The translations under genes and the position numbers were made by a program. The notes under the pieces are model-generated. The model was not told the origin of the DNA. It searched no databases and worked only from the letters and a program-made list of their open reading frames with translations. DNA of 28,155 nt from positions 1-28,155 of the IMG/VR virus record IMGVR_UViG_3300048121_001213. One strand, 5' to 3'. This stretch comes from a virus. Shown piece after piece: positions 7,300 to 16,846 of this stretch (positions are counted from its first letter, which is position 1; every line of letters begins with the position of its first letter).

Positions 7300-7845
7300 T
7301 TATGAGTTATATTGGTCTATTACAGGTTGCGGTGTTGCGTCTACAACTGCTTGTGCGGCAGCACGTTCTTGGTTATCTTGTGTAATCAACGGATTCTCAA
7401 TAGTTGTAGTAATCGAATTGCCTTCTTCATCGTAAGTAGTCTGTTCAACAGTTGCTTCCAGTGGTTCAATTGCAGACACTGTTACAACATTAACCGTCTC
7501 ATCCACCATGTTCATTTCTGAATCATGCCATACTTGTTCACCTGTTAGATGTGTTTCAATAACTTCGTCACGCCCATCGGCTAGTGAGTATTGGGCTAAC
7601 CGTTCATTTGCTGTTGCATAATTTCTTAGTTGTTTTTCAAAAAGTTTTTGATCCGCTAGGTCCTGAAATTCATCAGGCACATCGGAAAGAAAGTTTTCTT
7701 CTTCAATATATTTTTTAAGTATCCATTCTAGCATACCACCTCTTACAAGTGGAACACAATAACTAATATTATCAAGTAAAAAACTCATACTATTGGTTGA
7801 TTCTTGTTGTGAATCAATATTAAATGTAACATTTTGTAATATCAT
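7300..7845 (-). CDS. Acidic hypothetical protein, possible tail-fibre accessory or chaperone
   Basis: I do not recognise this 181-residue protein. The first half has a helical look (L-E-W-I-L-K-K-Y-I-E-E-E, then Q-K-L-F-E-K-Q-L-R-N-Y). The second half is rich in Glu, Thr, Val and Gln (for example V-S-A-I-E-P-L-E-A-T-V-E-Q-T), and the protein ends Q-P-V-I-D-Q-Y-N-S. There is no signal peptide, membrane segment or fibre repeat. It is the last gene of cassette C, three bases after the stop of the 363-residue adhesin, and is followed by a late promoter. The assembly chaperones sit in a similar place, so a chaperone or accessory role is possible, but this rests on position alone. Confidence 0.7.
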   Translation of the reverse strand: MILQNVTFNIDSQQESTNSMSFLLDNISYCVPLVRGGMLEWILKKYIEEENFLSDVPDEFQDLADQKLFEKQLRNYATANERLAQYSLADGRDEVIETHLTGEQVWHDSEMNMVDETVNVVTVSAIEPLEATVEQTTYDEEGNSITTTIENPLITQDNQERAAAQAVVDATPQPVIDQYNS

Positions 7846-7848
7846 ATC

Positions 7849-8940
7849 TTATACCCACTCTGCACTAAACGCTAACCAAGCAGTAGTTGTTCCGCTCCAA
7901 CCAAATATTCTGGTTCTATTTGCCCCATTACTTCCTGCTTGTACACTTAACATTGGGTTAAGTTGATTATTATAACCATATCCAATGCTAGTCACTGGAT
8001 CACTATCACTATGTTGTAGCGTACATCTAAAATCGCCAGCTGCACTAAAACTCAAAGATGGCGCTATCCGCATACGTCCCCCTGGTAAAACAATAGGAAC
8101 ATACCATGCTGAGTTTGAACCATGTGCTGTTGCAATACCGGTGTAATCTGTGGTCGCTGGTACATCTGTTGCGCCAAATCTTTGATAGTATCTCTGACAA
8201 ATTTGCCATTCTTCAGCGTATGTTCTGTATTCAAATGGAGTGGCAACTGGCCCAATTTCAGCCTGCATCAGTGCAAATTCCACAAAAGATGAGTTCTGTA
8301 CAAGGTTTTGGCCGTATGTTTGAAACGCTGGTTGAATTTGAATATTATTAGTTGTACTGTCTTCATGAAGTGCCATGCCAAGCGGCAATGTATGTGTGGC
8401 AGTCACGTAATGCCACTTACCGTCTGCTGGGATTTCATCGCCGATCATATAACAATTAACAGTATCACAAATTCTAAGTTTATACCCAGGCACATTAGTT
8501 TTAACCCAAGAACTAAGGGTAATTGGTTGTCCTCTCATCCAATATTCTGGTTCAATTTTTTGCCCCGGATGTAGCCATGTTGCTGTTACTGAATCGGTAA
8601 GAATGGTTTTATGACTCTTGACCCGTTCACCAGTGGGTAATATTGTATTTAATACCTGCTGTGAGGTGGTGGCCCCATTGCCATATGTGAACCAACCATC
8701 TGGTCCAAATGTGGGTGTGCCGGCAGATATTGAACTTGGATTGGTTTGAAAATCTCCACGTTGACTAATCATAAACTGACTGTTACGTAATAAATTTTTA
8801 CGGCCAGCTTTGATTAAATTAAACTGCTCCTGCGGAGTATTAGCACGAAGCATTGCTTCGCCAGCAACACCACTGGGCTTATCTAGTTCTTTTAACTTTT
8901 CTCTTACGTTAATTTCTGGCTTACTTGCATATACAGTCAT
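7849..8940 (-). CDS. Phage adhesin with carbohydrate-binding-type beta domains
   Basis: The product has 363 residues. A helical N-terminus of about 45 residues (V-R-E-K-L-K-E-L-D-K, then A-G-R-K-N-L-L-R-N-S-Q) leads into a domain starting L-L-R-N-S-Q-F-M-I-S-Q-R-G-D, a common opening of jelly-roll domains in phage tail proteins. Residues 248-255 are C-Q-R-Y-Y-Q-R-F, preceded by P-F-E-Y-R-T-Y-A-E-E. This motif closes such carbohydrate-binding-like domains in many phage fibre proteins. A further beta-rich part ends W-L-A-F-S-A-E-W-V. The protein lacks GNVGIGT repeats, so it is probably a fibre tip or side adhesin rather than a shaft. The ATG lies four bases past the previous stop, with AGAGGA at good spacing inside the end of the upstream gene. 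Confidence 0.75.
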   Translation of the reverse strand: MTVYASKPEINVREKLKELDKPSGVAGEAMLRANTPQEQFNLIKAGRKNLLRNSQFMISQRGDFQTNPSSISAGTPTFGPDGWFTYGNGATTSQQVLNTILPTGERVKSHKTILTDSVTATWLHPGQKIEPEYWMRGQPITLSSWVKTNVPGYKLRICDTVNCYMIGDEIPADGKWHYVTATHTLPLGMALHEDSTTNNIQIQPAFQTYGQNLVQNSSFVEFALMQAEIGPVATPFEYRTYAEEWQICQRYYQRFGATDVPATTDYTGIATAHGSNSAWYVPIVLPGGRMRIAPSLSFSAAGDFRCTLQHSDSDPVTSIGYGYNNQLNPMLSVQAGSNGANRTRIFGWSGTTTAWLAFSAEWV

Positions 8941-8944
8941 GATA

Positions 8945-11317
8945 TTATTCCTCTACTACAAAACCATTAACGGCTGAAATAGCAGTACCTACGGCTCTTG
9001 TAGTATTATTTATTCGCTGTAATCCACGGAATTCTGATCTTCCAGCACTGGTTCCGGCGTGTAAGGTTCTAGTACTACTATCATAACCAAATGCTGTTAC
9101 TACATTTGAGGTACCATAAAGTGTACACTTTGCGTTTTCCTGGAACAATACTTTTTCGTCTTCATAGATTTTCATAATTTGTTCTGCAGATGGTGCTGTA
9201 GCTGAAATGCGATGCAATGCTAATTTTGTATCAGCTGTAAATGAAGAAGGAAAAGTTGAACCGTTGTATGAATTAACCCCGTAACTAATATATGCGGATT
9301 GATCTGTTAATGTCCCGGCGTATTTAGATACTTCAATTCCATTTCTGTATACAGTTAAAACTCTGCCGCTATACACAAATGCTACATGTATCCATCCGCT
9401 ATTAGACACTGCATAAGTCTGATCCCATGCGCCGCTTGCAACTTTAGACCTAGTAGTAATACCAGTTGAATTAATACTAGCCAATAGAACTGTGTTATTG
9501 TACCCGCCGGTATTTTGATTTTCTATAGAAATCTTACCAACTGTGTCGCACCAGAAATGTGAAACCCAGGGCTGTGACCAATCAATTGAAAAAGAATCTA
9601 TTGGCTGTAATAGGTAATTGTTAAGAGTAAAGCCACTATAAGCAACCAATTCTGCGCCACCTGTTACAGGCGTCTTCTTTACAGTGCCAATTGTTTCTAA
9701 ACCATTTCCATTATACCCACCGTAAACACTTCGATCATCCTCTGCCAATTTTACAATTACATTATCTACATACACTGTGTTCGCTCCAATAGCGTATGGA
9801 ACAAGATAATGAGTGGTCTGTGTTGCAGTAAAAAACATATGTCGAGTTACACTACTAGTAGTTCCTTCATGCGGGATATAACCAACATCGTTTGCTGCGT
9901 TTGATCCTGTGCCTAGGTGAAAACTCCAAGAACCTTGAAAATCAAGCTGTACATAATATCGCTTACCTATTTCACATGTAATAGGATAGTAGCATGGTTG
10001 GTTACCGCCAGCTGATGTAATAGCAAGTCTGCCGGACGACCAAGAAATACTTGCGCCGCTTGAAGCCCATCCATCAATATTACTATCAAAAGTGCCGTTG
10101 CTGACAAGATTAGAATCTGTAGCATCGTTACTGTCAGTATCACTCAATGTTGCTAATTTAGAGTTGCCTATTTGCCATCCGGTATTATAGTCAGATGCAA
10201 TATATGCAACTTTGCCTTGTTCCGGACTATCAAAATCTGGGTTTAATATTGTTAAATCTCCAGCAGAACTTCTCATAGCTTGATTGTCATCATTCATAGA
10301 GATTGCTTCAACTACGCCGCCGCCATTAAAACAAGGGTATGGCTCATGTGCTCCGTTAGAATACCATTTCATAATTACTTTATCAGTAATATCTCCATCG
10401 TTTGTTGAAGTTGTTCTGTTAACCTCAGGAATTGGTATACAAAACACTGATCTAGGATTAGTACTATTGTCTTGTTCAAAAATAAGATTATGATTTTCAG
10501 TAAAATCAATCCAAGACACACCAGTATATGCTGATCCGGCACTTGCGGTTATTTTAACAATCGTATAATCGCTCTTTATAACGGCTACACCGCCGTTAGT
10601 GGCTACTGCAATTGTAGGGACTGGCAGTGATCCAGACACATGCATATTCGAATCTGGTGTAACTGTCATTGCAACATCATTTACATATTCATTAATGATA
10701 TTGAACCCTGTGACACTCATTTCTTTTTGTACACTTCTTGGGGCAGTTCTTCCCAATCTACTAGGACTGATATAACTGTAAGTATGTCTATGAACGTGAT
10801 TATGTATACGCAATGTATCTGATATGAAATCAAGTATACATATCCCATTGTTTGTTCTGCCAAAAACAATATGTCCGTTTAATGCTGATACGCAGGTATT
10901 ACTACTACCATCTCCAGAAATACCAAATCTGACTTCCATCCACATGGGTAGATTTGGATCATCAGCATCATATATAGTTAAATCTACTGTTTGGCCTTCT
11001 TGAACATTTGTATTATTTGCTTCTAAAACTAGAACAGCCACCGCAGGGAAATCCGGTCTATTACCACGTACTGATGTATTCAAACGCTCATTATACCAGC
11101 TTGTGTGTTGTGTGCGCTTACGCCATGCACCGCCGTCACTGTCTTTACTTGTATCGTAGATGATTACATCAACAGCAGTCTTGGGAATAACAGCATCAAT
11201 TGTGCTCAGGCTACTGCCTTTTGACAGCAAAAACTCTCGCTTGTCCATAAAAGCCGCAGTTCCCAAATCTGCATTACTTGGTACTTGATTTGGATTAGTT
11301 CCTATAAGTTTAGTCAT
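8945..11317 (-). CDS. Multidomain phage structural adhesin (propeller-like, CBM-like and LamG/ConA-like regions)
   Basis: The product has 790 residues. The N-terminus (P-S-N-A-D-L-G-T-A-A-F-M-D) resembles a linker common in marine phage structural proteins. Residues about 140-375 have short repeated strands (N-G-H-I-V-F-G-R-T-N-N-G-I, then N-G-G-V-A-V-I-K-S-D-Y) that could form a beta-propeller. Residues about 402-525 look like a carbohydrate-binding jelly roll, opening N-L-V-S-N-G-T-F-D-S-N-I-D-G-W. Residues about 555-715 look like a laminin-G/concanavalin fold (S-G-W-I-H-V-A-F-V-Y-S, then L-T-V-Y-R-N-G-I-E-V). The start overlaps the upstream stop as TAATG, with GGAG eight bases before. The domain folds are judged by eye and only moderately sure; the role as a surface glycan-binding virion protein is inferred. 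Confidence 0.75.
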   Translation of the reverse strand: MTKLIGTNPNQVPSNADLGTAAFMDKREFLLSKGSSLSTIDAVIPKTAVDVIIYDTSKDSDGGAWRKRTQHTSWYNERLNTSVRGNRPDFPAVAVLVLEANNTNVQEGQTVDLTIYDADDPNLPMWMEVRFGISGDGSSNTCVSALNGHIVFGRTNNGICILDFISDTLRIHNHVHRHTYSYISPSRLGRTAPRSVQKEMSVTGFNIINEYVNDVAMTVTPDSNMHVSGSLPVPTIAVATNGGVAVIKSDYTIVKITASAGSAYTGVSWIDFTENHNLIFEQDNSTNPRSVFCIPIPEVNRTTSTNDGDITDKVIMKWYSNGAHEPYPCFNGGGVVEAISMNDDNQAMRSSAGDLTILNPDFDSPEQGKVAYIASDYNTGWQIGNSKLATLSDTDSNDATDSNLVSNGTFDSNIDGWASSGASISWSSGRLAITSAGGNQPCYYPITCEIGKRYYVQLDFQGSWSFHLGTGSNAANDVGYIPHEGTTSSVTRHMFFTATQTTHYLVPYAIGANTVYVDNVIVKLAEDDRSVYGGYNGNGLETIGTVKKTPVTGGAELVAYSGFTLNNYLLQPIDSFSIDWSQPWVSHFWCDTVGKISIENQNTGGYNNTVLLASINSTGITTRSKVASGAWDQTYAVSNSGWIHVAFVYSGRVLTVYRNGIEVSKYAGTLTDQSAYISYGVNSYNGSTFPSSFTADTKLALHRISATAPSAEQIMKIYEDEKVLFQENAKCTLYGTSNVVTAFGYDSSTRTLHAGTSAGRSEFRGLQRINNTTRAVGTAISAVNGFVVEE
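9007..9014 (-). promoter_or_regulatory. Possible late promoter box AATAAATA inside a gene
   Basis: AATAAATA on the minus strand lies inside the 3' end of the 790-residue gene, about 67 bases before the ATG at 8940. It fits the NATAAATA pattern and could give the 363-residue adhesin its own late transcript. It also encodes part of an Asn/Ile stretch, so a chance match is quite possible. Confidence 0.3.
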
Positions 11318-14300
11318 TAGTTATTCTCCGTAAGTGCTATTAGTTCTGTAAGGGATAGCTGTGCTGGATAATATGAAAGTTTTCTAATATGTCCATTCCA
11401 TAATGTTGATGATCCAGCAAATCCTATTTCCACCATAGTTACCTTATCCATCTCAGGCATCGTTATACTAGACATTTGAGCATCGATTCCGTCTGCGGCG
11501 GCAATTTGAGAGTTGGGTTTTATAGATAATGCCATCTTATGTATTTCAGTGTCCTGCCAAAGTGGTAATACGCTATATAAAGGAAAATAATCATTATTGA
11601 ATCCAGGTGTAACGACTCTAAAAGTATAACCACTGCGATCCAATGCTACAGAACCACCGGTGGCGTTTCTTCTCAACAGATATCTATTAGAGCTTGTTCC
11701 GTCTGTGATACCCCACATACAAGGAGATGATCCTACGTTTGCATCACCTGTTATAGATGTACCTTCTCCGTATATAGTGGATTCTTTTGAATTATACCAA
11801 GAGATGTCATGTATACGAGCTGTATCTTGTTCTCTAGTATACGCAACACTTGACGCAACATCGGCTGAGCGAGTTGCAGGATTTCCGTTAGTGTATATGA
11901 AAGATGAAGCACTAGATCCTTGTTCTTGTTGCGCTCCAAAAACATAGATACCATTACCTTCAGCAATATTATCCGCATATATCCAGTGATATCCGGCAGT
12001 TGTGTTAGCCGATATTACAGTAACAGAACATCTATACCAACCATCTCCAACATTTTCAATATTTGCAATACAATTATTGCCCAGTGTGTTTACTGTTCCA
12101 TTTATAATATCAAATTCAACATTATCGTTTCCAGATTGTGCATCTACGTTCGATATCCACACATATTGAGCATTTCCATCAGATTTCAAATAAAAACTAT
12201 TTGTATAACTTTGACCTGTTGATATTGAACCAACATAAGGCTGACTTAAAGCCCCAACTCTGCCAGTCCCAGTTCCTGATGTTCTCGTAAAATATACTGC
12301 GGCAGTTGATCCGTCTGGCGCAGAGTATCCTAATAACAAAGTCGTGTCTTGTGATGCATAATCTTTAACCCATCTCCCAGAGTAATTAAATGCATTACTA
12401 AAGTCTTGTAGATTAGTAGCCGCACCCTCAAGAATCAATCCAGTCTCTACCCACTTACGACCATCATACTTGTAACCATAACGTGCGCCGTCAGCTGGTG
12501 CTGTTCTGAGAATACCATTCTCATCATGATACGTTGCCGCACTTGAACGTGAAGTAAAGCGTGTATCAGATGGAATATATGAGGTTGCAAAAGACCCTTG
12601 TTCAATTTGAGGAGCCCAAACAAGAATGCCGCTTGCCGCATCAGTATTATTATTATCATAAAACGCAAGGTTTGTCGATTGATTCCAACTAGCACCGTGA
12701 ACAGCAATCATTACGCATCTATACCAACCACCGCCAACATCTTCAATATGATGTGTGACACTAGCCATAGTTCCACCTACGTTAGCGGTAGTTGCTGTTC
12801 CAGTTGATAAGTCGAAGAATGCAGTTACATTGTTTGCACCATTTCCAAGTTCCATATGAAAATTATAATCGCTACCAACAGATTTTGCATAACAAGAAAC
12901 TGCGTATGTTGAATTGGCTGCAGGAGTAAACATGTTGAAGTCATGAATAACTCTAGTTCCGGAAGAATCTTTACGTGCTATAAAGACAGCAGACATTGTG
13001 CCATCTGGAGCAAGTGCATAATTCCTAATCTTTTCACATCTCGAAGTAGAAAAAGTTTCTAAATTAGTGCTATTAGGAACAATGTTAGTTCTCGACTCTT
13101 CAATCAACAAGCCTTTGCTTTCGCCAGTAACTGGGTCGTGGTCAAAGCGTGGTGTGTTTGTATTAGCGTAACGTAGAACACCTTTGCTATCGTAGTAAGT
13201 AGCAATCGAATCACGATAGAATGTAATACGAGGGTCTAGTTCTTTTGAGTTAGCAAAGTCTAGATTAAGCGTAGGTCGAACACTGTGACGAACTTGTTCA
13301 GTGTCTATAGCACCGTCATCTCTTACACCAAAGACTGGTGTGGTATTTTGATAAACTCTAATTCTGTTTGCTGTTGCGTGTGTTGCACCATAACCTAATC
13401 CAAACTCGCCAGAACCATCTGTACTGAGTCTGAGATTTTCACCACCTATACGAACACCTGTTGTAAATTTACCTTGACCTGAAACATTAATATCACCAGT
13501 AATATTTCCACCTGTTAATGGTAATGCATTATCTGCTAAGGTACCTTGTGCAGCAGTTGCATAATCACTGCTATCAAATGCTTTTACTTGTGCAAGATTT
13601 GTTACTTCGCTATCCATTAACGCACCTGCGGCAGTTACGTTAGTGGTGTCAGTTACGTCTGCTCCAACTTCAATGCCATCTAGTTTAGCGCCGTCTGTTG
13701 CAATATCTCTGCCAGCAATGGTTGATGTTGTGGTAATCGGCCCAGTCATTGCACCGCCACTTAGCGATAGTTTTGTTGCAATATTATTTGCTGTTGTGGT
13801 AGCGAAATTAGGGTCATCTCCCAGTGCGGCTGCTAATTCATTTAAGGTATCCAGTGTACTAGGTGCGCTATCTGTTATTGACGCCACAATATTTGTTGCT
13901 GTATCGTAGCCGTTATTTGTTAAGTATGTGCCTACATCACCATCAGTGTAACCTGGTTGCCCATCTAATGTTAATGTGCCTGCGGCATCATCATATGTAG
14001 CGGTGATATTATTTCCGCCCACTATTAATGCAGATACACGGTCATCTACACGTTCATTCGTAAAGAATAAGTTTGTACTACCTTCAGTTAAATCATCGCT
14101 GTTGGCGGCACCGGCTTGTTGCCAAGCCGATCCGTCCCAGATATATAAGATATCTGTGTCTGTTGCAAATGCCTGGTCACCAGGATTATTTCCTGTTAGT
14201 GGGAGATACGTACTGTCGTCATATACATTAACTTTTGCAATAACTGCTGAGCCATCTTCCACCACAAGTTCAGCAGTACCAGCCACTTCACGTATCTTGT

Positions 14301-15339
14301 TTTCAAAGCTGGGTGTGTTTTCCACATAGGTTGCCAAGTCTTGTGGTACAAATTTACCACTAGTGCTGTCATAAACAAGACACATCTGGTTAACGAGGCT
14401 TGGAATTGGACGAAGCTCTACTGGAGTTTTATGTCCTTCTTGTGTGTGTTGAAAGTACACCACATAGTTGCCGTTGATATTTGTTTCAACAGCTAAATCT
14501 TTTACAGTAATTTCACCACGCATTGCGCTGTGATTACCGCACTGATAATATAATGTGTCAGGCGCACCTGCAGGAACAGTAAATGTTATACTGCCTGTTT
14601 CATTACGTGATCCAGTTACACCAGTTGTGTATTCACCAAAGTATGTGCCAGCACTAAAATTTGTTCCGTTATCTGTTGTAAAATAAAATGGATGTCCAGT
14701 TGCCGTAATATTAATGGTGTAAGTACCACCACGATAAAATGGACCTAAGTTGGGATTGTCACCTTTGGCTGCTCCGCTAAATGTGTAACCGCCGCTGGCG
14801 TTGTTTACAACGGTGTATGCTACACTGGGATTGGTTAAACTGGGTGGTGTAACCGTACTGGGTACATTTACTGTAATACGCTGTACATCGGTTGCCGCAC
14901 CGCCATTTATATCTGGGTGTGTATCACTAATCGGACCCGCACTGGTTGCCCAACTAATTAAGTTATCTGTACCTGCTCCGTCCACCCACTTCAGATACAA
15001 GCTGTGCGTTTGTGTCATACTAGCATGTATGTCATATGCCGCAAAGTTATTGACCACATATGTACCCTCTTTATATAAGGGTACATTTAGTTCGTTGGAA
15101 TTAGTAATGGTGCGTCTAGCATAAGGGAGTGTTGATTGCTCCCAAGTCCACTTCCACACGGTAGCTTGACCTGCATCAGGGGCATCTACTTGTATCTCAA
15201 GTACTTCAGGTGCAATACTAAGATTGATATCCGGCAATTCTTCAATTGCAGTGGTATCAATTTGTAAATCTGTAATGGTGCCCGTGGCGTCTACAGTTAA
15301 ACTTTTGGCAAGTTGTGCTAATTCAAGGTTGCGGCTCAT
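11317..15339 (-). CDS. Cassette C leader: large fibre with cupredoxin-like, tandem CBM-like and ConA-like domains
   Basis: The product has 1340 residues. The N-terminal cap (L-A-K-S-L-T-V-D-A-T-G-T-I-T-D-L) and following module match the cassette D leader. The cupredoxin-like domain spans about 166-281, with His216, Cys267, His270 and Met273. [DE]-x-[TS]-E-G repeats and the D-T-L-N-E-L-A-A-A-L-G segment follow. From about residue 690 it differs: L-D-F-A-N, D-P-R-I-T-F-Y-R-D-S and R-F-D-H-D-P-V-T-G-E, a module known from phage tail proteins. Two jelly-roll domains of carbohydrate-binding type follow (about 752-925 and 965-1160). Each contains G-W-Y-R-C and closes with E-Q-G-S-x-A-[TS]-S-[YF]-I. 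The C-terminus is concanavalin-like (W-N-G-H-I-R-K-L-S-Y-Y-P-A-Q-L-S). No S74 chaperone is present. The start is fixed by the promoter/hairpin element. Confidence 0.88.
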   Translation of the reverse strand: MSRNLELAQLAKSLTVDATGTITDLQIDTTAIEELPDINLSIAPEVLEIQVDAPDAGQATVWKWTWEQSTLPYARRTITNSNELNVPLYKEGTYVVNNFAAYDIHASMTQTHSLYLKWVDGAGTDNLISWATSAGPISDTHPDINGGAATDVQRITVNVPSTVTPPSLTNPSVAYTVVNNASGGYTFSGAAKGDNPNLGPFYRGGTYTINITATGHPFYFTTDNGTNFSAGTYFGEYTTGVTGSRNETGSITFTVPAGAPDTLYYQCGNHSAMRGEITVKDLAVETNINGNYVVYFQHTQEGHKTPVELRPIPSLVNQMCLVYDSTSGKFVPQDLATYVENTPSFENKIREVAGTAELVVEDGSAVIAKVNVYDDSTYLPLTGNNPGDQAFATDTDILYIWDGSAWQQAGAANSDDLTEGSTNLFFTNERVDDRVSALIVGGNNITATYDDAAGTLTLDGQPGYTDGDVGTYLTNNGYDTATNIVASITDSAPSTLDTLNELAAALGDDPNFATTTANNIATKLSLSGGAMTGPITTTSTIAGRDIATDGAKLDGIEVGADVTDTTNVTAAGALMDSEVTNLAQVKAFDSSDYATAAQGTLADNALPLTGGNITGDINVSGQGKFTTGVRIGGENLRLSTDGSGEFGLGYGATHATANRIRVYQNTTPVFGVRDDGAIDTEQVRHSVRPTLNLDFANSKELDPRITFYRDSIATYYDSKGVLRYANTNTPRFDHDPVTGESKGLLIEESRTNIVPNSTNLETFSTSRCEKIRNYALAPDGTMSAVFIARKDSSGTRVIHDFNMFTPAANSTYAVSCYAKSVGSDYNFHMELGNGANNVTAFFDLSTGTATTANVGGTMASVTHHIEDVGGGWYRCVMIAVHGASWNQSTNLAFYDNNNTDAASGILVWAPQIEQGSFATSYIPSDTRFTSRSSAATYHDENGILRTAPADGARYGYKYDGRKWVETGLILEGAATNLQDFSNAFNYSGRWVKDYASQDTTLLLGYSAPDGSTAAVYFTRTSGTGTGRVGALSQPYVGSISTGQSYTNSFYLKSDGNAQYVWISNVDAQSGNDNVEFDIINGTVNTLGNNCIANIENVGDGWYRCSVTVISANTTAGYHWIYADNIAEGNGIYVFGAQQEQGSSASSFIYTNGNPATRSADVASSVAYTREQDTARIHDISWYNSKESTIYGEGTSITGDANVGSSPCMWGITDGTSSNRYLLRRNATGGSVALDRSGYTFRVVTPGFNNDYFPLYSVLPLWQDTEIHKMALSIKPNSQIAAADGIDAQMSSITMPEMDKVTMVEIGFAGSSTLWNGHIRKLSYYPAQLSLTELIALTENN
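13771..15222 (-). repeat. Leader-module homology, copy in cassette C
   Basis: About 1.45 kb paralogous to 5568-7094 and 21391-22959. Downstream of this block the proteins diverge completely into different C-terminal domain sets. Confidence 0.75.
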
Positions 15340-15365
15340 GTGTAATAATCCTGTTGTTATTACAC
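15337..15365 (-). promoter_or_regulatory. Leader hairpin with SD in loop, ending at start codon (copy 3)
   Basis: Identical to the copy at 417-445: a 9-bp perfect inverted repeat, an 8-base loop containing AGGA, and the ATG at 15339-15337 directly after the 3' arm. Confidence 0.75.
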
Positions 15366-15366
15366 T

Positions 15367-15374
15367 TATTTATC
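15367..15374 (-). promoter_or_regulatory. T4-type late promoter box GATAAATA (copy 3)
   Basis: GATAAATA lies 27 bases before the ATG at 15339, in the 55-base gap after the C1q-headed fibre gene of cassette B. Flanks are the same as in copies 1, 2 and 4. Confidence 0.75.
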
Positions 15375-15394
15375 GATTATATTATTTTGTTTAC

Positions 15395-16822
15395 TTATGT
15401 GTTTAACCATCCACCAAATGTACTGATCTGAATAGTGGTACTACCAATAAGTGTTGGTTGAGGAGTATTATTAACATGACTCCATGGCTCTGCATAATCA
15501 CCAGCATTCATATAATATGTTCCTAAAGCAAGACTATTATTATACTGGCCGGACCCTCCAGCATATTCGTAATCTCGAAATCTTTCAACTCCATTAATAT
15601 AAATTTTTGCCTCGACATTACCAGTTCCAGCATTACCGAAGTTCATTCTATGCCAAAAGAAATAATTACCTGCAACTGGTGCAGTAAATCTATTGTTTGT
15701 ATTGTTATAGTGCCCGCCAATATCAGAAAATTCATGAGAATGATTAATTTTTTGGGCAAAGTTAACTAAAGTATAATTTGATCCTACACCCGCACAAAAT
15801 GAAGGCTGATAAGGCATCGTGACACGGCCATCATAATCAATACGCATACGTTCAGTTGTACTATTATTGGGAGATCCATTATTATTTTTTGTTGCAAAGT
15901 GTAAGGAACCACCCCAGCCAGATTCAAAGTCGGCACCAATTTCAGCCAGTCTGGCTGATTGGCCATTTGTTTGTGTTACTTGCATTGCAATGTTGGTTGC
16001 AAGACCAGGACCAACAGCGTTCTTTTTATGCACCATTAAATTATTTGCAGCGTTGTCTGAAACTACTTCTAATTTATAACCTTCAGTGTTTAAATCACCG
16101 ATAATGACGTTGCCTGAAGCATTAACTATCATTCGGTCAGCTGTGCCGCCTGTTCTAAATGTAATTGAGTCGCCAAAAGGTGCAGCGTAATTTTCCCCCC
16201 AAACATCTAAACTGGCACGATTTGCCCCTGATCCGTTTAATCTAAGCCAACCGTCTGCGTGACCATTCAAATATACTCCGTTACCAGTAGCGTAGCTAGA
16301 TAGTGTTGAGTCAGTTGCATAAACAGTTGATGTGGCTGGAGTTATAGTTAATCCAGTGGTAATTCTCGCTTCACCATTAACATCTAATTTCTTTCCAGGA
16401 TTAGTTGTACCGATGCCAACATTACCATTGGTATATTTTACAGTTAACACATCGCCATTTGCATTATCGCCTAGGCGAAGATCGGCGCCAAATCCATAAA
16501 CTCGTACAGTATTACCGGCACCGGGACCAAAAGATGGGTGTCCCGCTACATAAAACATATTATCAGAATGCCAGCCAATTGCACCAACATCAGCACCGCT
16601 TTCACGTTCAAAAGAGATATGATTGTAATCAGCAGGCTCACCGGTTCCTACATGAATATTACCGTATACCTGTAATTTTTCTTGTGGAGTTGTAGTGCCA
16701 ATACCCACACGGTCGTTGGGTGCGTCTACAAAAAATGTGTTGGTGTCAATGATAACATCGCCATCAGCATTTGTTGCCAATACTCCAACAATTCCATTAT
16801 CACCATCTAATACTAATGCCAT
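15395..16822 (-). CDS. Tail fibre with C1q-like C-terminal head (cassette B)
   Basis: The product has 475 residues. Fibre repeats include V-G-I-G-T-T-T-P-Q-E-K-L-Q-V and V-G-I-G-T-T-N-P-G-K-K-L-D-V, plus a degenerate V-I-I-G-D-L-N-T. The final 140 residues or so look like a C1q/TNF-type jelly roll. They open M-P-Y-Q-P-S-F, contain N-N-R-F-T-A-P-V-A-G-N-Y-F-F-W and K-I-Y-I-N-G, and end I-S-T-F-G-G-W-L-N-T. C1q domains are trimeric and could serve as both trimerisation and receptor-binding head. The tail differs from the G-[HY]-L-I-G ending of the three cassette A fibres. The gene starts 24 bases after the previous stop with AAGGT at about 10 bases. It is the last gene of cassette B. Confidence 0.85.
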   Translation of the reverse strand: MALVLDGDNGIVGVLATNADGDVIIDTNTFFVDAPNDRVGIGTTTPQEKLQVYGNIHVGTGEPADYNHISFERESGADVGAIGWHSDNMFYVAGHPSFGPGAGNTVRVYGFGADLRLGDNANGDVLTVKYTNGNVGIGTTNPGKKLDVNGEARITTGLTITPATSTVYATDSTLSSYATGNGVYLNGHADGWLRLNGSGANRASLDVWGENYAAPFGDSITFRTGGTADRMIVNASGNVIIGDLNTEGYKLEVVSDNAANNLMVHKKNAVGPGLATNIAMQVTQTNGQSARLAEIGADFESGWGGSLHFATKNNNGSPNNSTTERMRIDYDGRVTMPYQPSFCAGVGSNYTLVNFAQKINHSHEFSDIGGHYNNTNNRFTAPVAGNYFFWHRMNFGNAGTGNVEAKIYINGVERFRDYEYAGGSGQYNNSLALGTYYMNAGDYAEPWSHVNNTPQPTLIGSTTIQISTFGGWLNT

Positions 16823-16846
16823 GTCTTTTTTACCTTGTTTAAATAC

